NCBI RefSeq assembly: GCF_001704295.1
Contig: NZ_CP012334.1
Location: 3,732,084 to 3,796,083, forward strand
Direction of reading: 5' to 3'
Length of the DNA: 64,000 nucleotides
Source: Bordetella sp. H567
Lineage (GTDB): Bacteria; Pseudomonadota; Gammaproteobacteria; Burkholderiales; Burkholderiaceae_B
The position numbers and the translations under genes were made by a program. The notes under the pieces were generated by a model. That model was not told the DNA's origin. It did no database searches and saw only the letters and a list, made by a program, of their open reading frames with translations. This document shows, piece after piece, positions 1 through 8,797 of the stretch; the stretch's first letter is position 1, and each line of letters opens with the position of its first letter.

Positions 1-2276
1 GCATTGCCGCCGCCAGGCTTGCCCTTGCGCGCCGACTTGCCGCGAGGCGGATGCTGACCGGCCGCCTGGCCTTGTCCTTGGCCTTGTCCTTGGCCTTGGC
101 CTTGGCCTTGTCCTTGTCCTTGGCCTTGGCCAGGACCCTGGCCCTGGGCGGGCCGCTTGCCGGGGCCACGGCGTTGCTGCCCCTTGCCGCCGCGCGCGCC
201 GCCACCATCGTTGCCCATGGGGTGGCCGTTGGCGTAGCCGCCCGTGATCATCAACCCTGTGCCGAATGGATCGGAGGGATACGACATGCCGGCGCCGGCG
301 CTCTTGCCCGGTCGCCCGCCCTGCAGCTTTCCGCGCCGACCGACCCGGGCGCCGGTCATTCCATTGTTCTGCAGCGTGCCAAAGCCTGGTGGCAGCGCGC
401 TGTCATGCGATTGCGGCTGCTTCGGACGGCGTCCGCTTTCATCGTCATCACGCAGCAGCCCCAGCTGCACCATCAACGCCGTCACGAGATTGGGATCGAG
501 CTCTTCCCAACGACCGCGGCGCAGGTTGCGCGGAAGGACGATATCGCCGAAGCGCGTACGGATGAGCCGGCTGACGGTGACACCGATCGCCTCGAACATA
601 CGGCGCACTTCGCGATTGCGCCCTTCCTGCAGCGTGACGCGATACCAGCGATTGCTACCGTCGCCGCCCAGGTAATCCAGCGCTCCGAAGGCTGCCTTGC
701 CGTCCTCCAGCTCGATACCTTCCACCAGCGACGTACGCTGCGCCGCGTCCATTTCCCCCAGGATGCGCACCGCGTACTCGCGCTCGGTGCCATACCGCGG
801 ATGCATGATGCGGTTGGCCATATCGCCCGACGTGGTGAAGATCAGCAGGCCTTCCGTATTCAAGTCCAGCCGTCCGACGGACAGCCACTTTCCGGTGCGC
901 AGCTTCGGCAGGCGGGCGAACACGCTCGCGCGGCCGCCCGGATCGTCATGGCTGACGATTTCGCCGGCGGGCTTGTGATACAGGATCACACGGGGGGGCT
1001 TGCGCGTGTTGGCGCGCGTGATCAGCTTGCCGTTGACCCGTACTTGATCCCCGCCCGCGACGCGCTGGCCGATGTGAGCCGGTTCGCCGTTCACGGAAAC
1101 GCGGCCCGCGACGATCAGCTCTTCCATTTCGCGGCGCGAGCCGATACCCGCGTCCGCCAGCACCTTGTGCAGCTTCGGCATGACGGCTTCGCTGTTCAGA
1201 TACTTGGTCAGGCGCTGTTCCATACGGGCAGCCTTTTCAAGGTAAGCGAGTGCCTGCTCGGCTTCGCGTTCGCCGCCCGGCGACATGGCATCGGGATCGA
1301 CCACCGTGGCCGCTTGCGGCGGCAAAGCCTGCGAGCCGGCGTCTCCCGCGGGGGCGCCGTCGGCGCCCGTCACGGCATCGCCACGACGGCGGCGGAAAGG
1401 CGTGCGCAGTTTGCGGCCACGCCCACGATTGGCCGCCGACGGGTCGGCTTCGGGGGCCGACGCCGACCCGGCGAAAGCCGTCCCTGTCGCCGGGGTGCCC
1501 GACGAACGGGTGTCCGCCAAAGTGGTGTCCGAAGAAGCAGGCCCCGACGGCGCGGCGTACCCGAAAGCCGGCGCCATGTCCGCCGAAGGGATACCGACCG
1601 AAGCCGTGCCGGCCGGAGCGCGGTCGCCCGCCGCATCGCCGGCGTGGGCTGCCGCAACGTTAGCAGTATCGCGGGGGCGCCGCCGGCGCATACCTGCGTC
1701 CTGCGTGAGCCGCTGCGCACCGGCATCGCGCACCGCGTCTTCCCTGTCGGGGGTCGCGGCCGCGTAGGCATCGGATGCGCCGCTGTCGACCGCATCCTCC
1801 GTCTTGCGCCTGCGCGGGCGTTTCACGGGCGCGGACTGGTCCGCCTGCGCCGCCTGGACGGGAGCCGCGACTTGCGCTTCCAACGCCAGGGGCAGCGAAC
1901 CTTGCTCGCTCACCGGAGCCGTCCGCGGCTTGCGGCTACGGGCGCGCGACGGCGGCGTCGCATCGGGCGCTTCTGCCTGCGCGTCGATGACCGGCACCGG
2001 TGCCGATCCGGCGGATCGCGCCTTGCGAGCCGGCTTCGGCGCCGGCGCGGCGGACTGCGCCTCGGCTTGCGAATCCGGCGCGGCGGACTGCACATCGGTG
2101 TGCGATGCGTCGGCCGCGCCCTTGGCGCGCGACGGGCGGCGGGCACGCGGACGTGGCACGAGTTGCGCGCCAGCGTCCTCCACCGGAGCGGCACCGTCGG
2201 CGCGCGGCGCCGCCGCAGCGGCCGCCGTTTCACGCGGTTTCATGACATCGTCCTGCACGTTCTTATTGATACTCAC
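1..2276 (-). CDS. rluB: 23S rRNA pseudouridine synthase RluB (C-terminus beyond window)
   Basis: RluB-type enzyme that isomerises a uridine of 23S rRNA (U2605 in E. coli). About 758 residues are visible and the reading frame is still open at the left edge. The N-terminal ~360 residues are Ala/Pro/Arg-rich and not conserved. An S4 RNA-binding domain follows (about 366-410, starting [18 protein letters not shown]), then the synthase domain with the catalytic motif [14 protein letters not shown] (Asp ~471). The visible C-terminus is a basic Gly/Gln tail with a (GQ)n run. The GTG at 2276 is chosen because a GGAG lies 8 nt upstream and it follows the scpB stop by 17 nt; an ATG at 2243 is an alternative. 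Co-transcription with scpB is the usual arrangement. The family call is firm; the true length is unknown. Confidence 0.93.
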   Translation of the reverse strand, partial: MSINKNVQDDVMKPRETAAAAAAPRADGAAPVEDAGAQLVPRPRARRPSRAKGAADASHTDVQSAAPDSQAEAQSAAPAPKPARKARSAGSAPVPVIDAQAEAPDATPPSRARSRKPRTAPVSEQGSLPLALEAQVAAPVQAAQADQSAPVKRPRRRKTEDAVDSGASDAYAAATPDREDAVRDAGAQRLTQDAGMRRRRPRDTANVAAAHAGDAAGDRAPAGTASVGIPSADMAPAFGYAAPSGPASSDTTLADTRSSGTPATGTAFAGSASAPEADPSAANRGRGRKLRTPFRRRRGDAVTGADGAPAGDAGSQALPPQAATVVDPDAMSPGGEREAEQALAYLEKAARMEQRLTKYLNSEAVMPKLHKVLADAGIGSRREMEELIVAGRVSVNGEPAHIGQRVAGGDQVRVNGKLITRANTRKPPRVILYHKPAGEIVSHDDPGGRASVFARLPKLRTGKWLSVGRLDLNTEGLLIFTTSGDMANRIMHPRYGTEREYAVRILGEMDAAQRTSLVEGIELEDGKAAFGALDYLGGDGSNRWYRVTLQEGRNREVRRMFEAIGVTVSRLIRTRFGDIVLPRNLRRGRWEELDPNLVTALMVQLGLLRDDDESGRRPKQPQSHDSALPPGFGTLQNNGMTGARVGRRGKLQGGRPGKSAGAGMSYPSDPFGTGLMITGGYANGHPMGNDGGGARGGKGQQRRGPGKRPAQGQGPGQGQGQGQGQGQGQGQGQGQGQAAGQHPPRGKSARKGKPGGGN
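70..145. repeat. 6-bp tandem repeat encoding (Gly-Gln)n in rluB
   Basis: About a dozen copies of a hexamer (ttggcc/ttgtcc on the plus strand) encode alternating Gly-Gln in the RluB tail. The array is in frame, so copy-number change by slippage would lengthen or shorten the tail without a frameshift. Confidence 0.8.
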
Positions 2277-2293
2277 TGGGACTACTCCAGAAT

Positions 2294-3508
2294 TCAGTCT
2301 TTACGCGGCGCGCCTGGCGCGTCTTCTTCATTGTCGTTATCGGATTGTCCGGGAGGCACTTCGGGTGTCTCGCCTGGTACGGGCGGCACGATTTCGGGCG
2401 CCGGGTCCGCAGGACGGATTTCAGGATTCCCGCCGGGAGGAATGATTTCGGGGTGCTGGCCCGGCGGCGTGATCTCGGGGCGATGCCCGCCGGGATCGAT
2501 GGTGTCTCGCTCGGGCACGGGAATCTCGGGTTCTTCAGGCGCGGGGCCGGTAGCCGCCAGCATGGCATGGGCGGACTCGCCGGACCGCCCCGTCACCTCG
2601 GAAAGATCGGCGACGTCGGTGACATCAGTGACATCGGCGACGTCAGTAATGTCGGCGACATCGGTCAGCTCGGAGACGTCGGCGGTATCGGCGGTGTCAG
2701 GATTGTCCTCAGCATCGGCCACGCCCGCGATAACGGAGGCGTCATTACCTGCGTCCGACGAGGCCGTCTCGACGACCTCGAACGCTTCGGAGGCGTCCCC
2801 GGCCGGCGCGACGTCGGATGCTTCAGCGGGCGCGGAGCCATCGGCAGCTTCCGTGGCATCGGCAGCTTCCGTGGCATCGGCAGCTTCCGTGGCATCGGCA
2901 GCTTCCGTGGCATCGGCAGCTTCCGTAGCATCGGCATCACCGGTGGCATTGCCGCCGGTGAGATCCAATCCTTCCAGCGCCGCCATCGCGCCACCGGCCT
3001 CGAGCGGCGGCAGCTCGTCCAGCGCGCGCAGCCCCAGATCGTCCAGGAATTGCCGGGTGGTGCCGAACAAGGCGGGGCGGCCCGGGGCGTCACGATGGCC
3101 GATGACTTCGATCCAGCCCCGATCCTCCAGCGTCTTCACGATCTGCGAGGACACGGTCACACCACGTATGTCTTCGATATCGCCCCGCGTGACGGGCTGG
3201 CGCCACGCCACGATGGCCAGCGTCTCGAGAACCGCGCGCGAGTACTTCGGCGGTTTTTCCGGGCTGAGACGTTCCAGGTAGCGCTGCATCGCCGGACGGC
3301 TCTGGAAACGCCAGCCGCCGGCCAGCGACACCAGTTCCAGCCCGCGATCCTGCCACGCCCCCTGCAGGCCTTCCAGCAGACCGTCCATGCGTGCATTATC
3401 CACGCCGTCGTCGTCGGAAAACAGCCTGCGCAACTCTGCCTTCGGCATGGGTTGCGCCGCGCAGAGCAGCGCGGTTTCTATCACCAGTGTTGCCTCGCTA
3501 TCGTTCAT
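2294..3508 (-). CDS. scpB: Segregation and condensation protein ScpB
   Basis: ScpB is the winged-helix kleisin partner of ScpA and SMC in chromosome condensation. The protein is 404 aa, far longer than the usual ~180-200 aa. The conserved part is residues 1-190 ([62 protein letters not shown]). The rest is an acidic low-complexity tail: about five ATEAAD repeats (~192-223), then [12 protein letters not shown] and PEI.PP-type repeats. The ATG at 3508 begins the family-like sequence; the frame is open further upstream but would enter the promoter region of the divergent tRNA. It is followed at once by rluB, the common betaproteobacterial order. Confidence 0.92.
   Translation of the reverse strand: MNDSEATLVIETALLCAAQPMPKAELRRLFSDDDGVDNARMDGLLEGLQGAWQDRGLELVSLAGGWRFQSRPAMQRYLERLSPEKPPKYSRAVLETLAIVAWRQPVTRGDIEDIRGVTVSSQIVKTLEDRGWIEVIGHRDAPGRPALFGTTRQFLDDLGLRALDELPPLEAGGAMAALEGLDLTGGNATGDADATEAADATEAADATEAADATEAADATEAADGSAPAEASDVAPAGDASEAFEVVETASSDAGNDASVIAGVADAEDNPDTADTADVSELTDVADITDVADVTDVTDVADLSEVTGRSGESAHAMLAATGPAPEEPEIPVPERDTIDPGGHRPEITPPGQHPEIIPPGGNPEIRPADPAPEIVPPVPGETPEVPPGQSDNDNEEDAPGAPRKD
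2839..2936. repeat. 18-bp tandem repeats inside scpB
   Basis: About five near-identical 18-bp units (tccgtggcatcggcagct) encode repeated ATEAAD in the acidic C-terminal extension of ScpB. The unit is a multiple of three, so copy-number change keeps the frame. Confidence 0.85.
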
Positions 3509-3546
3509 CGATATGTTCAATTCATCGTGGTAAGTAATGCCCGGAC

Positions 3547-3575
3547 TTGCCAAGGCTGAAAAACTGAAGTAATAT
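3547..3575 (+). promoter_or_regulatory. Sigma70-type promoter of tRNA-fMet
   Basis: TTGCCA (3547-3552), a 17-bp spacer and TAATAT (3570-3575) sit 13 nt before the mature tRNA 5' end. The spacing and position fit a strong stable-RNA promoter. Confidence 0.75.
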
Positions 3576-3588
3576 TTCTTTCTCCAGA

Positions 3589-3665
<77 letters not shown>

Positions 3666-3679
3666 AACAGCAAACAGAT

Positions 3680-3709
3680 AAGGCTTGGCGAATTCGCCAA
3701 GCCTTTTTT
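3680..3709 (+). terminator. Rho-independent terminator after tRNA-fMet
   Basis: A perfect palindrome (aaggcttggcgaa/ttcgccaagcctt) followed by a T tract, 15 nt after the tRNA CCA end. Confidence 0.9.
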
Positions 3710-4417
3710 GTTTTGTCGATGAATTCGACGATGCCTGGCTCGGCGCGCCCATAAAAACGACGATGCAAAGGGCGATGCAAAGGGCGATGCAAAGGACAAG
3801 GCAAAGGACGATGGGCCGGTCCATGCCTGCATGGCCTACATGGCGTGCGGGCACCTGCTGGGACACAGGAACAACGGGCGAACGAATGCTGCTCTGCCGT
3901 CCGGCATGGGCCGGCACGGCGCGGACACGCGTCTGTGCGAAAGCAGCCGCGGACTGCGGCTCGAAACGGAAAAACGCTTGCAAAAAAACCTCGGCCAATA
4001 AGGCTGGTCTGCGATACCCATGCGGCGTTCGGGCATGCTGTAGCAACCACGAACCGCAAATGCCGAAAAGGAACGATATGGCAATGGACGACGGGCGGAC
4101 GGTATCCGCGCGCCCCTGAACGGGGATACCTGGCGCGGCACCGATGAAAATTGAACTGAGCCGTCCGGCAGTACCCCGGATAATCGGAGCGTCTTTTTAT
4201 TGCCGTTCAACCTGCGTGTCGACGGAAGAGGCGAAAGCGGGGTGCGGACTACGCGAACCACCCGAAACGGCCTACCAGGGGCATGCCCATCTTTGGCCGT
4301 TCGAATCAAGCCTAACCGCCTGCAGGAACCTACAAATTATACCCACATTAACAGTTCCATAGGGGAAAAATAGCCGACGGATATACGCCCACGTGTCTAT
4401 CGCAGGGCCACAAAGCC
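3710..4417. other. Non-coding stretch with a short tandem repeat
   Basis: No convincing gene on either strand; the open frames here have no family resemblance and no ribosome binding site. At 3761-3810 a ~12-bp unit (gcgatgcaaagg-like) repeats about four times imperfectly. The segment lies between the tRNA terminator and the end of the cobW-like gene. Confidence 0.6.
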
Positions 4418-5476
4418 TCAGGCGCCGCCCACCTGTCCTAGTCCAAGGTGCAGGCGCACCCGCTTGTCCAGTTCGGCGGCATCCAGGCCGCGGGCGATGA
4501 AGACCAGCCGAGGGTCGTCCTCGACATCGGGCCATTCGGACAAGGGCACGATGGGATACAGCTTGTCGTGCACGCCATGCACGGCACTGGGCGCCGCATC
4601 GCCTTCGAACCGTACCAGGCCTTTCATCCGCAGCAGCGATACGCCCAACTCCGCCTGCAGGGCCGACATTCCGCGCACGAAGGCGGCGCGTGGGATCGAA
4701 GGCGGCAGGATCAGCGTGGCCACCGCGACATCGTGCGCAGGCAGGTCGGGCCCCGCCTCGCTCCCACCGGGGGGCCATCCCCGGCGGCTATAACGGCCCA
4801 GCCAAGGCGTGCCCCGCGGGGCGGCGGGCGGCCTGCCGCGGTACAGGCGCTCCGCCAGCAAGCCGGCCGGCAGCGGGCCTTCCCGCTCCAGCACATGGAC
4901 GCGCGCCGTGGGATTGACACGCAGGACGGCCTCGCCGGCCGCGCGCACCTGCGCCTGCGAAGCCAGGTCGGCCTTGCTGATGGCGACTTCGTCGGCCAGC
5001 GCCAGTTGCTGGATGGCCTCCGGCTCGGAAGCGAGCTGTGCCACCACGCGCTGCGCGTCCGCGACCGCGATGGTGCCGTTGTAGACGTAGCGTTCGGCCA
5101 GGAAGTGTTCGTGGCGCAGGGTGAACAGGACGGGCGCCGGGCTGGCCAGCCCGCTGGTTTCGATCAGCACATGGCGAAACGGCTGGATCGCGCGGCGCAG
5201 GGCCAGCAGGAAAAGATCACGCAAGGTGTCCGCCAGGCCGCCGCGCACCATGCAGCAGATGCAGCCGCCCTCCACCACCCGAACGTTGTCGGCCACATGA
5301 CGGACCAGATGATGGTCGATGCCGATGCTGCCGAACTCGTTGATCACCACCGCCGATTGCGCGAACCGCGGTTCACGCACCATGCGGTTGAGCAGCGTGG
5401 TTTTGCCGCTGCCCAGGAAACCGGTCAGGACGGTGACGCCGATGCGGGCGTCCGAGGGCGCAGCGGACGTCGTCAA
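4418..5476 (-). CDS. CobW/COG0523-family GTPase, putative metallochaperone
   Basis: G3E-type GTPase of the CobW/YjiA/YeiR group, which deliver or sense metals (zinc or cobalt). From the chosen start it is 352 aa. Walker A is GFLGSGKTT (19-27), followed by INEFG (45-49), the metal motif GGCICC (Cys72, Cys74, Cys75), ETSGL (106-110) and a guanine motif SKAD (167-170) in place of NKxD. The CobW C-terminal domain follows. There is no ATG near the family start: the best start is a TTG (MTTSAAPSD) whose last two bases and the next A form the TGA stop of the ridA-like gene, so coupled translation is likely. The metal is not inferable, and no zinc-starvation (Zur-type) context is visible. Confidence 0.85.
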   Translation of the reverse strand: MTTSAAPSDARIGVTVLTGFLGSGKTTLLNRMVREPRFAQSAVVINEFGSIGIDHHLVRHVADNVRVVEGGCICCMVRGGLADTLRDLFLLALRRAIQPFRHVLIETSGLASPAPVLFTLRHEHFLAERYVYNGTIAVADAQRVVAQLASEPEAIQQLALADEVAISKADLASQAQVRAAGEAVLRVNPTARVHVLEREGPLPAGLLAERLYRGRPPAAPRGTPWLGRYSRRGWPPGGSEAGPDLPAHDVAVATLILPPSIPRAAFVRGMSALQAELGVSLLRMKGLVRFEGDAAPSAVHGVHDKLYPIVPLSEWPDVEDDPRLVFIARGLDAAELDKRVRLHLGLGQVGGA

Positions 5477-5853
5477 GGGCAAACCGCGACCGCGTTCACT
5501 TCGATGAGCGCGCCATAGTGCAGCGCGGTCGTGGGCACGACGGTACGCGCGGGCCGCGCACTGCCCATCACCGCTTCGTACACCGCGTTGACTTCTCCCC
5601 ACAGCGATACGTCGGGGATGAAGATCTGTACGCTCACCAGGTTAGCCATGGTGGTGCCCGCCGCATCCAGGATGGCGCGCACATTCTCCAGGCACTGCCG
5701 GGCTTGCGCCGCCATGCCATCCGGCAGGATGCGCTGCGCGCCAGGCGGGAAAGGCAGCTGTCCCGATACGAAGACGAATCCATTGGCCTTGATGGCTTGC
5801 GAATAATGGCCGGCGGGCAGGGGCGCGCCCGCGGTTTCGATACGTTCGATCAT
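5473..5853 (-). CDS. RidA/YjgF-family protein
   Basis: A 126-aa member of the RidA family, whose active members hydrolyse reactive enamine/imine intermediates to 2-oxoacids. The full fold is present. The Arg that binds the substrate carboxylate in active members is kept (SARPARTVVPTTAL, Arg103), with VEVNAVAV-like ending IEVNAVAVCP. The stop codon overlaps the TTG start of the CobW-like gene, so the two form a minus-strand pair. The exact subgroup (RidA versus Rid1-7) cannot be told by eye. Confidence 0.87.
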   Translation of the reverse strand: MIERIETAGAPLPAGHYSQAIKANGFVFVSGQLPFPPGAQRILPDGMAAQARQCLENVRAILDAAGTTMANLVSVQIFIPDVSLWGEVNAVYEAVMGSARPARTVVPTTALHYGALIEVNAVAVCP

Positions 5854-5971
5854 GATGGCGGCAGGTCCGAATGAAGTGTAGGCCCATCATACCGGGTTCA
5901 CCCGTCTGGGCGCATCGCGATGCGGACGTCGGCCCACCCGGCCCGCCGCGCCACCATCGCCGTTCGAGATG

Positions 5972-6047
5972 GTGGTTTTCCCAAAAACCACGCCGGGGCC
6001 GGGCGACAGCATGCATCATTACTCGCCGCGATGCCTTGCATCGCGGC
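5972..6047 (+). promoter_or_regulatory. Two hairpins in the leader of the binding-protein operon
   Basis: Hairpin 1 at 5972-5991 has an 8-bp stem (GTGGTTTT/AAAACCAC). Hairpin 2 at 6025-6047 has a perfect 10-bp stem (GCCGCGATGC/GCATCGCGGC) with a 3-nt loop, followed by eight A residues and then the AAGGAG of the first binding-protein gene. With A rather than T after the stem it is not a plus-strand terminator. The role is unknown; I recognise no riboswitch class. Confidence 0.45.
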
Positions 6048-6073
6048 AAAAAAAACCAAGAAAGGAGACAAAC

Positions 6074-7096
6074 ATGAAGACGCTGCTGGCGGTCGCGCTC
6101 AGTGCCGCCGCGATGATCTGCGGCACGGCCGCGGCACAATCGAAGACGCCCCCGGAGAAGAAGGAAGTACACATCGGCGCGGCATCCACCGGCATCACCT
6201 ACTTGCCCGTCATCATTGCCAAGCAGTTGGGCTACTTCCGCGATGAAGGGATCGACGCGACCATCGCCGCGTTCTCCGGTGGATCCAAGGCGCTGGAAGC
6301 CATGCTGGGCGGCAGCACCGACATGACGGCCGGCGCCTACTCCAACACGCTGACCATGGCCGCCAAGGGCCAGAAACTGGTCACCATCGCCGCCCAGGTG
6401 GTGTGCCCGGGCTGGGTTTTCGGCGTGTCCAGGAAGAACTTCGACAAGGTGAAATCGCCGGCCGACCTGAAGGGTATGCGGGTGGGGGTGAGCGCGCCCG
6501 GTTCGAGTACGCACATGGTCGTCAACTACATCCTGCACAAGGCGGGGCTGAAGGCGGACGATGTGTCCATCATCGGCGTGGGCCAGGCCGCGGGCGCGGT
6601 CGCCGCGGTGCGGGCCGGCCAGATCGACGCCTTGATCGTGAACGACCCCGTGGCGACCGTGCTGGTCGATGGCGGCGATCTCAAGCCTTTGGCCGAGATG
6701 CGGACGGCGGACGGCAACAAGCAGGTCTTCGGCGCCGACTATCCGGAATCCAGCCTCTACGCCACCAAGTCCTTCGTCGACAAGAATCCTCGCACGGTAC
6801 AGGCCGTGGCCGACGCCATCGTCCGTGCCGAACACTGGCTGGCCAAGGCGACGCCGCAGCAGGTCGTGGCCACGGTGCCCGCCGAATACCTGGTGGACAA
6901 CAAGGACCTCTATGCGAAATCCTTCGAGAACAGCCGCCGCTGCCTGTCGCCGGACGGCGTGATCTCCGATGATGGCGCTCGCACCGTACGTGACGTACTG
7001 GCCGCCTTCGACCCGTCCATCGGCGCGGCGCATATCGATCTGGCGGCGACTTACGACAACCGCTATGTCAAGAAGGCCGGAGAATCCGTGCAATGA
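6074..7096 (+). CDS. ABC transporter substrate-binding protein, NMT1/SsuA-like (first copy)
   Basis: Periplasmic binding protein of the NitT/TauT class (sulfonates, nitrate, pyrimidines, aromatic acids among known ligands), 340 aa. It starts at an ATG with AAGGAG 8 nt upstream and has a Sec signal peptide (about 1-21, ending TAAA-QS). Family features include YLPVIIAKQLGYFRDEGI, AMLGGSTDMTAGAYSN, DLKGMRVGVSAPGSSTH and the C-terminal DPSIGAAHIDL segment. It opens a plus-strand operon with ATPase, permease, SDR, hydrolase, a second binding protein and a lactonase. The downstream enzymes suggest an organic acid or lactone, but the ligand cannot be named. Confidence 0.85.
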   Translation: MKTLLAVALSAAAMICGTAAAQSKTPPEKKEVHIGAASTGITYLPVIIAKQLGYFRDEGIDATIAAFSGGSKALEAMLGGSTDMTAGAYSNTLTMAAKGQKLVTIAAQVVCPGWVFGVSRKNFDKVKSPADLKGMRVGVSAPGSSTHMVVNYILHKAGLKADDVSIIGVGQAAGAVAAVRAGQIDALIVNDPVATVLVDGGDLKPLAEMRTADGNKQVFGADYPESSLYATKSFVDKNPRTVQAVADAIVRAEHWLAKATPQQVVATVPAEYLVDNKDLYAKSFENSRRCLSPDGVISDDGARTVRDVLAAFDPSIGAAHIDLAATYDNRYVKKAGESVQ

Positions 7097-7965
7097 GAGG
7101 AGCCATGCTGCGCAGCATCGACCATCCCGTGCATGCCGCGCGCCCGCACGCGGCGGCCGCGCGCGAAGCGCTGCATTTCGACGGCGTGACCTGCACCTTC
7201 GCCAGCAACGAAGGCCGGGGACAGACCTATACCGCCGTGCGGGACGTGAACCTGGCCATCCGTGACGGCGAATTCGTGTCCGTGGTCGGCCCCACGGGAT
7301 GCGGCAAGTCCACCTTGCTCAATGTGGCGGCCGGCCTGATGCGTCCGTCGGCCGGCACGCTGAGCGTGTTCGGCCAGCCCTTGATGCAGGGCTTGAACAA
7401 AGAGGCATCCTATCTGTTCCAGGTCGATGCGCTGATGCCCTGGAAGACCGCGGAGGACAACATCGCGGCGGGGCTGATATTCCATGGCACGCCCAAGGCC
7501 CAGGCCCTGGCGTCCGCCCGCGAATGGCTGGAACGCGTCGGCCTGGCAGGGCACGGCCGGAAGTATCCGCACCAGATGTCGGGCGGCATGCGCAAGCGCG
7601 CCGGCCTCGCGCAGGCGTTGGTTCTCAATCCGCGTATTTTGCTGATGGACGAGCCGTTCAGCGCCCTGGATATCCAGACGCGCCACTTGATGGAAGACGA
7701 ACTGCTGCGCCTGTGGTCCGCCGACCGCAAGTCGGTGGTATTCGTGACCCACGATCTGGAGGAAGCGATCTCGCTGTCGGACCGGGTGATCGTGCTGTCC
7801 GCCGGACCGGGCACCCGTCCCATCGCGGAATTCGAAATCGACCTGCAACGGCCGCGGGAAGTCGCCGAGATCCGGATGACCCAGCGCTTCCTGCAACTGC
7901 ACACCGAAATATGGGAAGTACTCCGAGGGGAGGTATTGAAAAGCTATGCCAGTGCTCGCTCTTGA
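7093..7965 (+). CDS. ABC transporter ATP-binding protein (NitT/TauT type)
   Basis: Cytoplasmic ATPase of the importer, 290 aa. Walker A is GPTGCGKST (66-74), Q-loop Gln110 (YLFQVD), signature MSGGM (162-166), Walker B ILLMDEP (182-188) and H-loop His220. The ATG at 7093 overlaps the upstream TGA in an ATGA; an ATG at 7105 has a GAGGAG too close (2 nt), so coupled initiation at 7093 is preferred but not certain. It overlaps the permease start by 20 nt. Confidence 0.9.
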   Translation: MRGAMLRSIDHPVHAARPHAAAAREALHFDGVTCTFASNEGRGQTYTAVRDVNLAIRDGEFVSVVGPTGCGKSTLLNVAAGLMRPSAGTLSVFGQPLMQGLNKEASYLFQVDALMPWKTAEDNIAAGLIFHGTPKAQALASAREWLERVGLAGHGRKYPHQMSGGMRKRAGLAQALVLNPRILLMDEPFSALDIQTRHLMEDELLRLWSADRKSVVFVTHDLEEAISLSDRVIVLSAGPGTRPIAEFEIDLQRPREVAEIRMTQRFLQLHTEIWEVLRGEVLKSYASARS

Positions 7966-8752
7966 TCCGCGCAACCGCATCCTGGTCCTTGCCACCCGAC
8001 TGCTGCTGTTGGCGGGTGCGATCTTCCTGTGGTGGCTGTGCACCAGCCGGCAATGGCTGTCGCCCTTTTTCTTCGGCGACCCATGGGGCGTGGCGCGGCG
8101 CATCGTCACCTGGTTCGCCAGCGGATCTATCTTCATCCATCTGTACACCACCCTGATCGAAACGCTGCTGGCCTTCGTCATCGGTACCGTGCTGGGGCTC
8201 GCCTGCGGGTTGTGGCTGGCGCTGAATCCCTTCCTGGCCGTGGTCACGGACCCGTTCATCAAGGCCTTCAACTCCATGCCGCGGCTGATCTTCGCGCCCA
8301 TTTTCGCGCTGTGGTTCGGCTTGGGCATCTGGTCGAAAATCGCGCTGGGCGTAACGCTGGTGTTCTTTGTCGTGTTCTTCAACGTGTTCCAGGGCGTGCG
8401 GGAAGTCAGCCCCGCAGTGCTGTCCAACACGCGCATGCTGGGCGCGAACTCGCGTCAGCTGATGCGGCATGTCTACATGCCATCGGCGATGAGCTGGGTG
8501 TTCTCGAGCCTGCACAACGCCGTGGGGATCGCCTTCGTGGGCAGCGTGGTGGGCGAATACCTGGGATCCGAGAAAGGTGTCGGCTATCTCATCCTGTTGG
8601 CCGAAGGCGTATTCGACATCAATGCGGTGATCGCCGGCATTCTGCTGTTGACGGTATTCGCCTTGGTGCTGGACACCGCCGTATCCCTGTTCGAAGACCA
8701 CTTCATGCGCTGGCGCCCCGTGGCGGGCCAGACCGTCGCCGCCGGCGCTTGA
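7946..8752 (+). CDS. ABC transporter permease (NitT/TauT type)
   Basis: Inner-membrane permease, 268 aa, with about six hydrophobic segments (first ~14-32) and the EAA loop that docks the ATPase (PAVLSNTRMLGANSRQLMRHVYMP, ~155-180). The start overlaps the ATPase gene by 20 nt, indicating one transcript. Only one permease gene is present, as expected for a homodimeric channel. Confidence 0.9.
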   Translation: MPVLALDPRNRILVLATRLLLLAGAIFLWWLCTSRQWLSPFFFGDPWGVARRIVTWFASGSIFIHLYTTLIETLLAFVIGTVLGLACGLWLALNPFLAVVTDPFIKAFNSMPRLIFAPIFALWFGLGIWSKIALGVTLVFFVVFFNVFQGVREVSPAVLSNTRMLGANSRQLMRHVYMPSAMSWVFSSLHNAVGIAFVGSVVGEYLGSEKGVGYLILLAEGVFDINAVIAGILLLTVFALVLDTAVSLFEDHFMRWRPVAGQTVAAGA

Positions 8753-8797
8753 CCACTTCCCTCCCGCATTGGAACAACCCACACAAGGAACCGCATC

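Noticed and set aside
51..3281. Long open frame on the plus strand opposite rluB and scpB
   Set aside because: It is antisense to two well-recognised genes, Ser/Arg/Ala-rich by composition, and matches no family; GC-rich DNA commonly gives such frames.
3685..4119. Open frame after the fMet terminator (MQRAMQRAMQRT repeats)
   Set aside because: The repeated peptide only reflects the short DNA repeat; the frame starts inside the terminator hairpin and has no ribosome site.
6025..6055. Hairpin with a homopolymer run read as a terminator
   Set aside because: The run is A, not T, on the plus strand, and the binding-protein ribosome site follows directly; no minus-strand gene ends here.
5854..6073. 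TPP riboswitch ahead of an NMT1/THI5-like protein
   Set aside because: The conserved TPP aptamer segments (CTGAGA and ACCTGATC-like) are absent; only simple hairpins are present.
5642..7093. Long minus-strand frame across the first binding-protein gene
   Set aside because: Antisense to the ridA-like and binding-protein genes, His/Arg/Gly-rich, no family match.
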